A DNA stretch of 64,000 bases from Methanobacterium sp. UBA44 (GCA_002494885.1 DACV01000007.1:432001-496000), one strand, 5' to 3'. Shown: positions 51,956-62,232, numbered from the stretch's first letter. Made by a program: numbers and translations. The notes: generated by a model not told the origin, from the letters alone.

Positions 51956-52828
51956 ATGACGAAATATGAAGAATTTTTAATAGAGAAAGGGCTTTTTATA
52001 ACAGCCATCTTATCAATCATCGTTATCCTTTTAATTATAGGATTTATATTCAAAGAAGGACTTCCAGCAATGGAAAGTTATGGATTCTTAAATTTTATAT
52101 TTGGAATGGATTGGTCTCCATCAGATGGCCAGTACGGTGTTTTCACCATGATCATAGGTTCAATTGGAATCACTTTACTTTCACTGCTCTTTGCAGTGCC
52201 CTTATCTTTACTATGTGCTATTTTCCTGGCGGAAATTGCTCCAAAAACAATGAAAAGAATATTAAAGCCTGTTATTGAAACTTTAGCAGGAATTCCTTCA
52301 GTTGTATACGGTTTTTTTGGCCTTATAATCCTTGTACCTTTTATGCGAGTACAATTTGGAGGAACTGGCTTCAGTATGCTTACAGCATCTCTAATACTTA
52401 CTGTAATGATTCTTCCAACAATCATCAGTATATCTGAAGATGCTTTAAAATCTGTTCCTCATGAATATAAAGAAGCATCACTTGCACTTGGAGCAACACA
52501 CTGGCAAACTATTAAGAATGTCTTATTCCCTGCTGCAATTCCGGGAATTATCACAGCCATAATATTGGGCATGGGTAGAGCTGTAGGAGAAACATTAGCC
52601 GTTATTATGGTTGCAGGAAATGTTACTCAAATTCCTAACTCCATATTTGACCCTGTAAGAGCATTAACATCTAATATAGCTCTCGAAATGGGTTATGCAA
52701 CAGGTCTTCATTATAACGCTCTCTTTGCAACAGGAATAATCCTCTTTATAATGATAATAATACTCCTGGTTATAGCTAACTATTTCCACTATAAAAAGAA
52801 GGTTGTTATTGGCGGAGGGTATTTATGA
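51956..52828 (+). CDS. pstC: Phosphate ABC transporter permease PstC
   Basis: Membrane protein of 290 residues with six helices. The BPD-transp signature is EYKEASLALGATHWQTIKNV followed by LFPAAIPG. It forms the transmembrane channel with PstA. Starts 58 bp after pstS2; stop is 40 bp before the TTG of pstA. Confidence 0.97.
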   Translation: MTKYEEFLIEKGLFITAILSIIVILLIIGFIFKEGLPAMESYGFLNFIFGMDWSPSDGQYGVFTMIIGSIGITLLSLLFAVPLSLLCAIFLAEIAPKTMKRILKPVIETLAGIPSVVYGFFGLIILVPFMRVQFGGTGFSMLTASLILTVMILPTIISISEDALKSVPHEYKEASLALGATHWQTIKNVLFPAAIPGIITAIILGMGRAVGETLAVIMVAGNVTQIPNSIFDPVRALTSNIALEMGYATGLHYNALFATGIILFIMIIILLVIANYFHYKKKVVIGGGYL

Positions 52829-52868
52829 TACTTGAATTTCAATTTAATCCAGTATTAAGGGTGATAAG

Positions 52869-53717
52869 TTGAATAGAATAATATCTCCCAAAATGGCTCA
52901 GACAATTATGAAAGGCGTGCTCTGGGCTTCAGGAATAATAACAGTTCTCATATTGATTGTTATAATAGGTTACATTCTAATAAAGGGATTACCAGTGGTG
53001 AGTTTAAACTTTTTATTCAGCGATCCTATCGATTCCGGTAGGGCTGGCGGTATATTCCCAATGATCATATCAAGTTTATACGTTACCCTTATTGCAATAG
53101 TTGTGGCAACTCCTCTGGGAGTTGGAGCAGCCGTGTACCTTTCAGAATATGCTGGAGAAAATACAATAGTGAAATTAATAAGATTTGGGGCAGAAACACT
53201 TGCATCTATTCCATCAATTGTATTTGGATTGTTCGGACTGGCTTTTTTCGTTATTTATCTTGGATTCGGATGGTCCGTACTTTCTGGAGGGCTAATATTG
53301 GCTCTTATGGTACTACCCACAATCCTACAGGTATCTGAAGTATCACTGGAAGCTGTACCTAAATCATATAGGGAAGGAAGCCTTGCAATAGGTGCCACCA
53401 AATGGCAAACAATTTATAGAGTAGTTTTACCTGCAGGAATCCCGGGAATTACAACAGGAGTAATATTAGGGCTTGCCAGAGCTATTTCTGAAGCAGCTGC
53501 TATTTTATTTGCTGTTGGTGCTTCATTGTCAATTCCAATATCAATTTTTGATCCTGCAAGGCCTCTTTCACTGCATCTCTATATCTTAGCCACAGAAGGC
53601 ATATCCCTGGATAATGCATATGGTACCGCAGCAGTTCTGGTGATTTTAGTTCTTATAATAACCGTTGTTACAAATACACTTGTTGAAAGATACTCAAGAA
53701 AAATGATGGGGAGATAG
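52869..53717 (+). CDS. pstA: Phosphate ABC transporter permease PstA
   Basis: Membrane protein of 282 residues with six helices and the coupling signature YREGSLAIGATKWQTIYRV followed by VLPAGIPG. TTG start at 52869 with GGGTGATAAG upstream. It pairs with PstC. Its stop is one base away from the pstB ATG. Confidence 0.97.
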   Translation: MNRIISPKMAQTIMKGVLWASGIITVLILIVIIGYILIKGLPVVSLNFLFSDPIDSGRAGGIFPMIISSLYVTLIAIVVATPLGVGAAVYLSEYAGENTIVKLIRFGAETLASIPSIVFGLFGLAFFVIYLGFGWSVLSGGLILALMVLPTILQVSEVSLEAVPKSYREGSLAIGATKWQTIYRVVLPAGIPGITTGVILGLARAISEAAAILFAVGASLSIPISIFDPARPLSLHLYILATEGISLDNAYGTAAVLVILVLIITVVTNTLVERYSRKMMGR

Positions 53718-53718
53718 T

Positions 53719-54474
53719 ATGGATTATAGAATTGAAGTTGAAGATTTAAATGTTTACTTTAATGAAGCACAAATCCTCAAGGATGTTAGCCTTAAAATTC
53801 ACAAAAATACAGTTACTTCACTTATAGGCCCTTCAGGATGCGGAAAATCAACATTTATACGTACATTAAACCGTATGAATGATCTAATCGATGGATTTAA
53901 ACATGACGGAACTGTTCTTTTAGATAGAAAGGATATTTATGATCCTAAAGTTGACGTTGTTGATTTAAGAAAAAAGATAGGAATGGTATTCCAAAAGCCA
54001 AATCCTTTTCCAAAATCCATTTTTGACAATGTAGCATATGGTTTACGTGTACATGGAATTAATGAGAACAATGCAATAAAAGAAAAAGTAGAAGAGAGCT
54101 TAAAAGCTGCAGCTTTATGGGATGAAGTTAAAGATAAGTTAGATATGTCTGCAATGGGTCTTTCAGGAGGGCAGCAGCAAAGATTATGCATTGCAAGGAC
54201 TATTGCAGTAAATCCTGAAGTAATTTTAATGGATGAACCTGCTTCAGCGCTTGATCCTATTTCAACCACTAAAATAGAGGATCTGGTGCACAAACTAAAA
54301 AATGATTATACCATAATCATAGTTACACACAATATGCAGCAAGCCACAAGGGTTTCTAAGTACACAGCATTCTTCTTAAATGGAGAAATAGTTGAAAGTG
54401 GTCTTACAGAAAGATTATTTGTAGACCCCCAGGATAAACGAACTGAAGATTATATAACCGGTAGATTTGGTTAG
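53719..54474 (+). CDS. pstB: Phosphate ABC transporter ATP-binding protein PstB
   Basis: ABC ATPase of 251 residues. Walker A is GPSGCGKST, the signature is LSGGQQQR, Walker B is VILMDEPASALDP and the switch His is in TIIIVTHNM. It energises phosphate uptake. The ATG follows the pstA stop directly. Confidence 0.98.
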   Translation: MDYRIEVEDLNVYFNEAQILKDVSLKIHKNTVTSLIGPSGCGKSTFIRTLNRMNDLIDGFKHDGTVLLDRKDIYDPKVDVVDLRKKIGMVFQKPNPFPKSIFDNVAYGLRVHGINENNAIKEKVEESLKAAALWDEVKDKLDMSAMGLSGGQQQRLCIARTIAVNPEVILMDEPASALDPISTTKIEDLVHKLKNDYTIIIVTHNMQQATRVSKYTAFFLNGEIVESGLTERLFVDPQDKRTEDYITGRFG

Positions 54475-54515
54475 TATAACAGAAAATCATCAATATTAGG
54501 AAAGGTGGAGGGAAA

Positions 54516-55184
54516 ATGAAAAGATACCCAAGAGTAAGATTTAGAAAGAAATTGAGGGAGTTAAAAGAAGATGTAGAAGAAATGGGGCAGATAACCCTTA
54601 AAGCACAAAAAAATGCCTTTAAAATTTTAATTGAATTTGATGAAGAAACCTTAAATGAAGTCAAGAAATACGGTGAAAAGATTGAAGAAATGAATTTCTT
54701 TTTAGAAAGGAAATGCATGGGCATAATTGCATCAGAACAGCCTGTGGCTACAGATTTAAGATTTATTGAAGCATGCATCAAAATTGGAAGTCACCTTAAA
54801 AGAATGGTTAACTTGGCGGTTAACATTGCTGAAGCAGCTAAGGAAGTAAAAGGACAGAAACTTCCGGGGAGAACAATGGAAGATTTAACACACATGTCCA
54901 ATATGGTCCAGATGATGGTTAGTAAAGGCCTGTATGCATTTTTAGACCAGAACATGAACATGGCGAGGGAATTAAGACATGATGACGATAACGTTGATGA
55001 TTTATTCGATCAATCTCTGGCCAATATAACAAAAAACATGTTCAAGGATAAGGATTCAATATCCTATTTGATATATCTTCTCTTTGTTGCAAGATCCCTT
55101 GAAAGAACTGCAGACCGTGCAGTAAGCATTGGAGACAGGACTATTTTCATGATGACTTGTGAAAAACCACAGATACAGCTTTAG
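54516..55184 (+). CDS. phoU: Phosphate transport regulator PhoU
   Basis: Protein of 222 residues consisting of the two PhoU three-helix repeats only, without HTH. Acidic metal-binding motifs are visible as LRFIEACIKIGSHLKRM and ARSLERTADRAVSIGDRT. It modulates PstB activity and signalling. AAGGTGGAGG lies just before the ATG. Last gene of the pst operon. Confidence 0.96.
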   Translation: MKRYPRVRFRKKLRELKEDVEEMGQITLKAQKNAFKILIEFDEETLNEVKKYGEKIEEMNFFLERKCMGIIASEQPVATDLRFIEACIKIGSHLKRMVNLAVNIAEAAKEVKGQKLPGRTMEDLTHMSNMVQMMVSKGLYAFLDQNMNMARELRHDDDNVDDLFDQSLANITKNMFKDKDSISYLIYLLFVARSLERTADRAVSIGDRTIFMMTCEKPQIQL

Positions 55185-55404
55185 GTAGTTTCTTAAAGTT
55201 TAAAATCTTATTTTTTTTGAAAGTTCTTTTAAATCTATAATTCATTTTTAATTAGCAGATGTTTAAATTCTTTCAATATACGAGTTTGATAACAAAATTT
55301 ATTACTTATTTTAAATATAGTATTATTTACTTATCCATATTAGAATCTTTGTTTGTGGTAAATTTTAGACACATTGAAATAAAAGTAATTAAGAGGTGAC
55401 TTAA

Positions 55405-55632
55405 TTGAAAATAAAAGATGAATTAATTGGAAGAGAAGTTTTAGACTCAACAGGACATGAAATTGGTAAAGTGGAGGATGTTGATGTAGACTTTGATTCT
55501 CAAAGGATATCTGCGATAGTTCTTCATGAAGGCGGCCGATTAAGAGGTAGAGAAAGGATAATTCCATTCAACATGGTTGAAACTGTTGGAGAAAGAATAA
55601 TCCTTAGAAAAGAATCTATGGGTAGGGAATGA
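55405..55632 (+). CDS. PRC-barrel domain protein
   Basis: Protein of 75 residues formed by a single PRC-barrel domain (LIGREVLDSTGHEIGKVEDV, then DVDFDSQRISAIVLHE). TTG start with GAGGTGAC upstream. PRC-barrel proteins bind RNA or other proteins, for example in ribosome maturation or cell division (CdpB). It has its own promoter region after phoU; the specific partner is unknown. Confidence 0.9.
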   Translation: MKIKDELIGREVLDSTGHEIGKVEDVDVDFDSQRISAIVLHEGGRLRGRERIIPFNMVETVGERIILRKESMGRE

Positions 55633-55696
55633 GAGAAAAACCTATGCGTAGGTGAATACTGGTTACTTTCTTTTTTCAAATATTTTTTTAATTAAG

Positions 55697-56536
55697 TTAT
55701 GGTTTTAAAACAGCTTTAGCCTGTCTTCCAGCCCAGCATTGAATGCAAACTCCTATTGGAAGCCCTGCGGTATGAGTGTCTGCAGTAAGAATCTTAACAT
55801 CAAGAGCTGTGGTTTTACCACCAAGACCCATAGGACCAATGCCTGTTTCGTTTATCTGGCGCAAAATATTCTCTTCAAGTTCTGCAATTTGCTTATCTGG
55901 ATTTCTTTCCCCAATTTTTCCAAGCAATGCTTTTTTTGCAATTTTCATGGCCAGATCAGACGATCCTCCAATTCCAACACCAACAATGATTGGGGGACAT
56001 GGTTTTCCGCCGGCAGCAATCACTGTATCTAAAACAAATCTCTTTATTCCCTGGATTCCTTCGCCAGGTAAGGCCATTTTAAGGGCATTATTATTTTCTG
56101 AGCCAATTCCCTTTGGAAAAACAGTGAATTCTATCATTTCATCCTCAATAAGCTCAATATCAATTTGAGGCATTAAATTACCAGTATTAGTGCCAGTATT
56201 TTTCCTTGTTATTGGATCCACAACATTTGGTCTGAGTGGAACCTCTTCTGTTGCTTTTTTGACTCCTTTTCTTATTCCTTCATAGAGATTTTCAACCTCT
56301 ACAGGGCCAAGTTTAACAAAAACAATGGGAAGACCTGTATCCTGACACATGGGAACTCCCATTTTTTCAGCTGCTTCAATATTATCAAGAATAGCTTTAA
56401 GATTTAGCCTGGCAATCTCCTGATCCTCGTTTTTATAGGCATCTTGAAGTGCAATCTTTACATCATCAGGAAGCTTGATAACTGCTTCTTTAAATAAATT
56501 GAAAATTGTATTTTCTATGGTACTTTGAGTAATCAT
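55697..56536 (-). CDS. Fumarate hydratase class I alpha subunit
   Basis: Protein of 279 residues, the N-terminal subunit of two-part class I fumarase/tartrate dehydratase. The iron-sulfur Cys motifs are MCQDTGLPIVFVKLG and the later GKPCPPIIVGVGIGGSSDLA, with CIQCWAGRQAKAV at the end. It interconverts fumarate and malate in the incomplete reductive citrate pathway. The beta subunit is not in the window. It lies downstream of the por genes on the same strand. Confidence 0.92.
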   Translation of the reverse strand: MITQSTIENTIFNLFKEAVIKLPDDVKIALQDAYKNEDQEIARLNLKAILDNIEAAEKMGVPMCQDTGLPIVFVKLGPVEVENLYEGIRKGVKKATEEVPLRPNVVDPITRKNTGTNTGNLMPQIDIELIEDEMIEFTVFPKGIGSENNNALKMALPGEGIQGIKRFVLDTVIAAGGKPCPPIIVGVGIGGSSDLAMKIAKKALLGKIGERNPDKQIAELEENILRQINETGIGPMGLGGKTTALDVKILTADTHTAGLPIGVCIQCWAGRQAKAVLKP

Positions 56537-56656
56537 GATATCATCTTAGAATAATTTAAAGATGAATATTTATAAATTTTATTCAAAATCAAGCTCATTT
56601 AATGAAAAAAGTGAATAAATAATAAAAATTTAGAAAATAAATTAAAAAATGTTTAA

Positions 56657-57088
56657 TCAGTATTTCATGATTAATTTAAGCCTTTCCAGTTCTTTAGCTA
56701 CCTTTTCACGTTTATCAGAAACCATTTCCTCTGAATCCATACATAGACCGCCAGTTGGGCATGTAAGCACACAAAGAGGCTTCTCCTCACCAATACAGAG
56801 GTTGCATTTCTTTGCAATTCCATTTTCATCAACGTGAATGGCCCCAATAGGACATGCATCTCTGCAGAGACCGCAACCTATGCATACATCTTCATCGATG
56901 ATGATTGCGCCGTCTATTTCTCCAATGGCCTCTTCTGGACAAACTGTTAAACATGGAGCTCTATCAGGTGCACAGTGTAAACAATGAATTGTAACACCAT
57001 TTATAACCCTTATTGCGTTTTGAGGACATTCTCGCTCACATTTTACGCAATCTTCACAGAGTTCTGGTCGTGAAATTAATTCTCTCAT
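56657..57088 (-). CDS. porF: Por-associated ferredoxin-like protein PorF
   Basis: Protein of 144 residues with four Cys groups: CEDCVKCERECPQNA, CLHCAPDRAPCLTVCPEEAI, CIGCGLCRDACPIGAI and CNLCIGEEKPLCVLTCPTGG. Such proteins carry electrons for pyruvate:ferredoxin oxidoreductase in Methanobacteriales. The ATG at 57088 has TAGGAGG upstream. The longer frame from 57130 overlaps porE. Confidence 0.88.
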   Translation of the reverse strand: MRELISRPELCEDCVKCERECPQNAIRVINGVTIHCLHCAPDRAPCLTVCPEEAIGEIDGAIIIDEDVCIGCGLCRDACPIGAIHVDENGIAKKCNLCIGEEKPLCVLTCPTGGLCMDSEEMVSDKREKVAKELERLKLIMKY

Positions 57089-57098
57089 GTTCTGCCTC

Positions 57099-57593
57099 CT
57101 ATTTAAGAGCATCCTTTGCCCTTGTACCATGTGTTAAAACATTAATCAGTCCTGTTTTCTTTTTGGTCTTTTTATTAATGCCTGCAATCTTTTCGATGTG
57201 TTTAGCTTGCTTTTCAAGCTTCATTTTTTCAGCATCTACAAGACTAATTGCCCTTTTAGAACATGCTTTTATACATGCTGGTGTATCCAGATCTAAACAC
57301 TGATCACATTTATATGACTTGCGCTCATACATTGAAATTGAACCAAATGGACAGATCAACATGCACAATGAACATCCAATGCACTTTTCATGGTCAATAG
57401 TAGTATTTCCCATGGCTTCTGTAGGGCATATTCGTTCACAGGGAGCGTCTTCACAGTGCTGACATATTATTGGGTAGTAAGAACCTTCAACTTCTCTGAC
57501 CATTATACATGAAGTGCCATGAAGTTCTTTACATGCTTCTTCACAATCCATGCAGCCATCGCAAATCTCTGGTTGAATTAATATCTTTTCCAA
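57099..57593 (-). CDS. porE: Por-associated ferredoxin-like protein PorE
   Basis: Protein of 164 residues with iron-sulfur motifs CDGCMDCEEACKELHG, CQHCEDAPCERICPTEAM, CIGCSLCMLICPFGSI and CDQCLDLDTPACIKAC, the same four-cluster plan as PorF and as the ferredoxin of the ACDS operon. It ends 10 bp before the porF start. Electron carrier linked to Por by gene order. Confidence 0.9.
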   Translation of the reverse strand: MEKILIQPEICDGCMDCEEACKELHGTSCIMVREVEGSYYPIICQHCEDAPCERICPTEAMGNTTIDHEKCIGCSLCMLICPFGSISMYERKSYKCDQCLDLDTPACIKACSKRAISLVDAEKMKLEKQAKHIEKIAGINKKTKKKTGLINVLTHGTRAKDALK

Positions 57594-57605
57594 GATTTTT
57601 ACCCC

Positions 57606-58472
57606 CTATATTTTAAGTTCAGCACAGACTTGATTAACATAATTTTGTATTTTCTCTTTTTCTTCGTCTGCAAGATGTTTAAACCGTTTCTGAGCATTTA
57701 AGTATTCATTTACAGGTTTCCTTTGAAGTGGTCTGTATGTTACCTTAAATTCGCCGTCAACTATCTCATAAAGTATCCATGCACCAGTATCAACAGCTAA
57801 TCTTCCCATCTCTATGGTTTTTGATGGATCGTAACCCCATCCAGTTGTACATGGTTGATGTAGGTGAATATAAGCTGGTCCTTCCATTTCTGCAGCTTTT
57901 TTAACCTTTTTCATGAAATCCTCAGGATATGAAATTGATGCTGTTGCAACATAAGGCACACCATGGGCTGCCATAATCATTGGAATGTTTTTCTTTGGCT
58001 TATCTTCACCAAAGCTTTCTTTTCCGTGAGGTGATGTTGTTGTTGATGCACCATACGGTGTTGCTCCACTTCTTTGAACTCCTGTGTTCATGTAAGCTTC
58101 GTTATCATAACATATGTAAATGATTCTATGTCCTCTTTCCATTGCTCCAGAAAGTGATTGAAGACCTATGTCTGCTGTTCCACCATCTCCCGCAAAGACA
58201 ACTACGTTAACATCGTCTTTTCCCTGAGATTTAAGTGCTCTTTCAACTCCGGAGGCTACAGCTGCAGAGTTTTCGAATGCAACGTGAATCCATGGAACTT
58301 TCCATGATGTTTCAGGGTATGGAGTTGTAATAACTTCTAAGCATCCTGTTGCAGATACTGCTACTGTGTTTTCACCGAGCATTTTAAGTGCAAGCCTTGC
58401 ACCTATGGTGGCACCACATCCAGCGCAACCTCTGTGCCCAGCAGCAAGAAATTCTTGTTCAGGTATTTCCAT
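57606..58472 (-). CDS. porB: Pyruvate:ferredoxin oxidoreductase beta subunit
   Basis: Protein of 288 residues, the thiamine-diphosphate-binding subunit. Motifs are HRGCAGCGATIGARLALKML with cluster Cys, the TPP/Mg motif VVVFAGDGGTADIGLQSLSG and YDNEAYMNTGVQRS. The C-terminal Cys is in HLHQPCTTGWGY. It follows porA by one base. Confidence 0.97.
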   Translation of the reverse strand: MEIPEQEFLAAGHRGCAGCGATIGARLALKMLGENTVAVSATGCLEVITTPYPETSWKVPWIHVAFENSAAVASGVERALKSQGKDDVNVVVFAGDGGTADIGLQSLSGAMERGHRIIYICYDNEAYMNTGVQRSGATPYGASTTTSPHGKESFGEDKPKKNIPMIMAAHGVPYVATASISYPEDFMKKVKKAAEMEGPAYIHLHQPCTTGWGYDPSKTIEMGRLAVDTGAWILYEIVDGEFKVTYRPLQRKPVNEYLNAQKRFKHLADEEKEKIQNYVNQVCAELKI

Positions 58473-58473
58473 T

Positions 58474-59625
58474 TTACACTTCCTCCTCTTTTAGTCCGAT
58501 CCAATTAATTTTATCGCTTTCAGTTGACTCTTTTGTAATTTTAATTATATTTCTTATATCGTCGTTGGATACATCACGTCCCCCAAGACCTAAGATAAAG
58601 CCTCTGGCATCTACATCCATCTTAGCTTTGATCTCATTGAAGAGAACTCCTCCAATACCAAAGGATATGTTTTTATCCAGTACAGCAATTCTATCTGCAT
58701 TTTTTACAGTACTGTATATATCTTCTTTAGGGAATGGTCTAAAGGCTATTACCCTTAGTAAGCCAATTTTGTGTCCTTCTTTTCTCATATTGTCTATAAC
58801 TGCCTTTATTGTACCGCAAATAGATCCCATGGCTACCAATATTATTTCAGCATCATCACACATGTAATTTTCAACTAAATCGTATTTACGCCCGAATTTT
58901 TCTTCAAATTCTTTATTAACAGTTCTTATTATATTCTTGGCTCCTTCCATTGCCACTTCCATATCGTATCTTGCTTCCATGTAATAATTTGGATCTGTAA
59001 ATGTTCCAAGTGACATAGGATCTTTTGGATCAAGATAGGCATGTTTTGGTCGATATGGCGGTAAAAATTCATCTACTTCTTCCTGTGTTGGAATATCAAC
59101 TGGTTCAACAGTGTGAGTAAGGTAATATCCATCCACACAAACCATACTTGGAAGGAGTACATTTTCGTTTTCAGAAATTTTATAAGCTTGCAATACAAGA
59201 TCCAGTGCTTCTTGAGCGCTTTCAGCAAAGAATTGCATCCATCCGGTATCTCGTTGGGAAATTGAATCTTGTTGATCGTTCCATATACTTAAAGGGGCAG
59301 ATAATGCCCTGTTTGCATTTCCCATAACTATTGGGTTTCTAAGTCCTGCTGCTGCGAATAATATCTCGTGCATTAATGCTAAACCCTGTGAAGAGGTTGC
59401 TGTAAAAACTCTAACTCCAGTACCAGATGCACCTACTGCTGCACTTATTGCACTGTGTTCTGATTCCACTCTTATATATTCTGCAGGTAGATCTCCATTT
59501 GCAACAAAAGTTGCAAGATATTCAGAGATGGTTGTTTGGGGAGTTATGGGATAAACTGGTACAACTTTTGGTTTTGAAAGCTTAACTGCTTCTGCAATTG
59601 CCCTGTTTGCTGTAATAACTTTCAT
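58474..59625 (-). CDS. porA: Pyruvate:ferredoxin oxidoreductase alpha subunit
   Basis: Protein of 383 residues. The N-terminal pyrimidine-binding domain contains KPKVVPVYPITPQTTISEYL and VESEHSAISAAVGASGTGVR followed by FTATSSQGLALMHE. It makes pyruvate from acetyl-CoA and CO2 with reduced ferredoxin. The stop is one base before porB. Confidence 0.97.
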   Translation of the reverse strand: MKVITANRAIAEAVKLSKPKVVPVYPITPQTTISEYLATFVANGDLPAEYIRVESEHSAISAAVGASGTGVRVFTATSSQGLALMHEILFAAAGLRNPIVMGNANRALSAPLSIWNDQQDSISQRDTGWMQFFAESAQEALDLVLQAYKISENENVLLPSMVCVDGYYLTHTVEPVDIPTQEEVDEFLPPYRPKHAYLDPKDPMSLGTFTDPNYYMEARYDMEVAMEGAKNIIRTVNKEFEEKFGRKYDLVENYMCDDAEIILVAMGSICGTIKAVIDNMRKEGHKIGLLRVIAFRPFPKEDIYSTVKNADRIAVLDKNISFGIGGVLFNEIKAKMDVDARGFILGLGGRDVSNDDIRNIIKITKESTESDKINWIGLKEEEV

Positions 59626-59626
59626 T

Positions 59627-59869
59627 TTATCCTCTCTCCATTTTAATAGCTTTTACCGGACACTCTTCGGCACAAATACCGCATCCTTTACAATAATCAT
59701 AATCTATTTCATTTTCTTTGGTTATACACCCTTCTGGGCAGAATAAAAAACAATTTTCACAATCAATACATTTATCTTTATCTAAAACAGGTTTAAATGT
59801 TCTCCAACTTCCTGTTTTATTTTTAACACTGCTTCCAGGTTCTTTAACAGTTGCTCCTACGGCTGTCAT
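59627..59869 (-). CDS. porD: Pyruvate:ferredoxin oxidoreductase delta subunit
   Basis: Ferredoxin subunit of 80 residues with two [4Fe-4S] motifs, CIDCENCFLFCPEGCI and CKGCGICAEECPVKAI, that feed electrons to the TPP site. Its stop is one base from the porA start. Confidence 0.97.
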   Translation of the reverse strand: MTAVGATVKEPGSSVKNKTGSWRTFKPVLDKDKCIDCENCFLFCPEGCITKENEIDYDYCKGCGICAEECPVKAIKMERG

Positions 59870-59877
59870 GAAATCAC

Positions 59878-60405
59878 CTATTTAGTTTGTTCATACGCTA
59901 TTTTAACTGCTTCAGCGTTCTTTTCACCTATTCTTCCAGGGAAAGTTTCTTTAGTTACTTTTACAAGGGAATCCAGTGAAACTATGCCAGTTACTTTGGC
60001 AAATGCTCCCAACATAACTGTATTAACTATTGGAACTCCTAAAATATCCAATGCAATACCTGTAGCATCAATACTATAGTAATCTACATTTTGTCCAAGA
60101 TTTACATCATCTACTGTATTTATAACTACTTTTCCACCTTCTTTAAGTCCAGATAATACATCTACAGCTTCTAAAAGAGTATCATCCAAAACAACAACAT
60201 GATCAGGATTATAAACTTGATATCTTCTTCTTATTGGGTTATCATTTATTCTTGTAAAGGCCATTACTGGTGCGCCTTTTCGCTCAGCGCCGAAGAATGG
60301 GAATGCTTGGCAATATTTTCCATCTTCAAAGGCTGCTTTTGCTAATATCTCAGCAGCAGTTACTGCACCCTGTCCTCCACGTCCATGAAATCGGATTTCG
60401 ATCAT
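59878..60405 (-). CDS. porC: Pyruvate:ferredoxin oxidoreductase gamma subunit
   Basis: Protein of 175 residues starting [20 protein letters not shown], the typical gamma-domain start. I use the ATG at 60405 since GGAGGT lies right before it; a longer frame from 60435 is not supported. First gene of the por operon; a TATA-like stretch TTATATATATAAT is upstream (about 60437-60450). Confidence 0.96.
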
Positions 60406-60610
60406 AGTGTACCTCCATTCCTCATGTATAATCATTATAAATTATTATATATATAAATGTTGCACATGAACTTATACAACAATAAATAAAAAATTTTGCA
60501 ATTAATAAAAAACAATAGAAATGAATACTTAAAGATTTCAGAATAAAATAAACGTTTATATTGCATATATAATTAATTTAAAAGCTCAAAGTCCTATTTA
60601 GAGGTATTCT

Positions 60611-62176
60611 ATGAAAGTTCTTATCATAACTGGGAAATTAGCAAGTAACGCAGTCATTAATGCATCAAAGAAATCAAAACAGGATGTACATGTTTATACA
60701 ATAGATACGCCTATTGCGGCTTTTTTAACCCCAAAAAGGATACTTAAAGAGATTAAAAACATTAAAAATTCAATTCTGGATTCTTTTGACATGATCATCA
60801 CTCCCGGTCTTATTCGCAAAGATGTTAGGAAAATAGAATTAGAAACAGGTATTCCAACATATAAAGGATCAACAAGCGCTGCAGATTTGAACATAGTCCT
60901 GGATATGATTGATGAACTGGAACTTTCATCAAAGACTCCTGCAGATAGATTGATTGAAGAAGAACTTCAAAAAAGAGCTTTAAAATTTATAGAAGACTTT
61001 GAAAATAATGCTAATAGAGAAAAACTTCTGAAAAAGCCCGAAAACATTCTTGTAGGTAATTTACCTGTTGGGGAAGATTTTCCAATGAGAGTTTTAGCCG
61101 AAATAGCAAATGCACCCCTTCTAAGTAAAGAAGAATTAATTAAGCGTGCACAATATTTTGTAGAATCAGGCGCTCAAATGATTGACATTGGAATGATTGC
61201 CGGAGAAACACTGACCCATAGGATCCCTGAAATGGTTAAAACATTAAAAGAAAACCTGAACGGTATTCCTGTGAGCATAGATACATTGAATCCTATTGAG
61301 ATCAAAGCAGCGATTGAATCTGGAGTTGATATGGTTTTAAGTCTTGATCTTGGAAACTATAATGAGGTTTTGCCTTTAATGGAGGAAAAAAATATCCCTG
61401 CAGTTATTCTACCAACCAATTTCAGCAAAAACTGGACTCCCAAAACTATTGAAGATCGTGTTAATGCCCTTGAAGAATTAATAACAAAATGCAATGAAAT
61501 CGATGTAATTGCAGACCTGATACTTGATCCAGTTAACAGCCACAGCATAGTAGAATCTATAATTGCCTGCCATGAATTTAAAAAAAGAAACGAAGTTCCT
61601 TTGTTTTTTGGAGTTGGAAACGTAACAGAATTACTTGATACAGATTCTGTTGGGGTTAATTCTTTGCTTTCAGGGATTGCAATGGAACTTGGAGCAAGTA
61701 TATTGTTTACACCCGAAGAAAGTGGTAAAACTATTGGGAGCGTTCATGAACTTTCAGTTTCTTCTAAAATGATGTTTTTAGCTAAAAATAGAGGATCTAT
61801 CCCCAAAGACCTTGGAATAAACCTTATAGTCTTGAAGGATAAACGTAAGGGAGAACTAATTACAGAAAAAATTGATGCACCGATTATAGAAGGTGGAGAA
61901 GACTATAAATTCACTCAAGATCCCCATGGAAGCTTTAAAATTATGATAGATAATGGTTTTATTAAGGCAGTTCACTATGTTAAGATGAAGCCAGATGTGA
62001 TTATCAAAGGAGAAACCGCTAAAGCTGTTTATGACGAGATAATTAAAAGAGGACTTATCTCAAGACTTGAACATGCTACATATCTTGGTGCTGAGCTTCA
62101 AAAGGCAGAAATAGCAGCTGCACTTAATAAAGATTATGTTCAGGATTTTACATTGTTTAAAAAATTAGAATATTAA
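60611..62176 (+). CDS. Dihydropteroate-synthase-like protein of methanogens
   Basis: Protein of 521 residues. The N-terminal 110 residues are a separate domain; the central part (about 150-370) is a pterin-binding TIM barrel with ESGAQMIDIGMIAGETLTHR, PVSIDTLNPIEIKAAIESGV and IADLILDPVNSHS. The family (TIGR00284) is restricted to archaea that make tetrahydromethanopterin, and may contribute to that pathway; the exact step for this member is not proven. The C-terminal 150 residues are conserved only in the family. Divergent from the por operon. Confidence 0.9.
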   Translation: MKVLIITGKLASNAVINASKKSKQDVHVYTIDTPIAAFLTPKRILKEIKNIKNSILDSFDMIITPGLIRKDVRKIELETGIPTYKGSTSAADLNIVLDMIDELELSSKTPADRLIEEELQKRALKFIEDFENNANREKLLKKPENILVGNLPVGEDFPMRVLAEIANAPLLSKEELIKRAQYFVESGAQMIDIGMIAGETLTHRIPEMVKTLKENLNGIPVSIDTLNPIEIKAAIESGVDMVLSLDLGNYNEVLPLMEEKNIPAVILPTNFSKNWTPKTIEDRVNALEELITKCNEIDVIADLILDPVNSHSIVESIIACHEFKKRNEVPLFFGVGNVTELLDTDSVGVNSLLSGIAMELGASILFTPEESGKTIGSVHELSVSSKMMFLAKNRGSIPKDLGINLIVLKDKRKGELITEKIDAPIIEGGEDYKFTQDPHGSFKIMIDNGFIKAVHYVKMKPDVIIKGETAKAVYDEIIKRGLISRLEHATYLGAELQKAEIAAALNKDYVQDFTLFKKLEY

Positions 62177-62232
62177 TTGTAAAAAGAAAGAAGTTACCTT
62201 AGAAATCTAAAGTATTCAATTTGTAAAAATAT

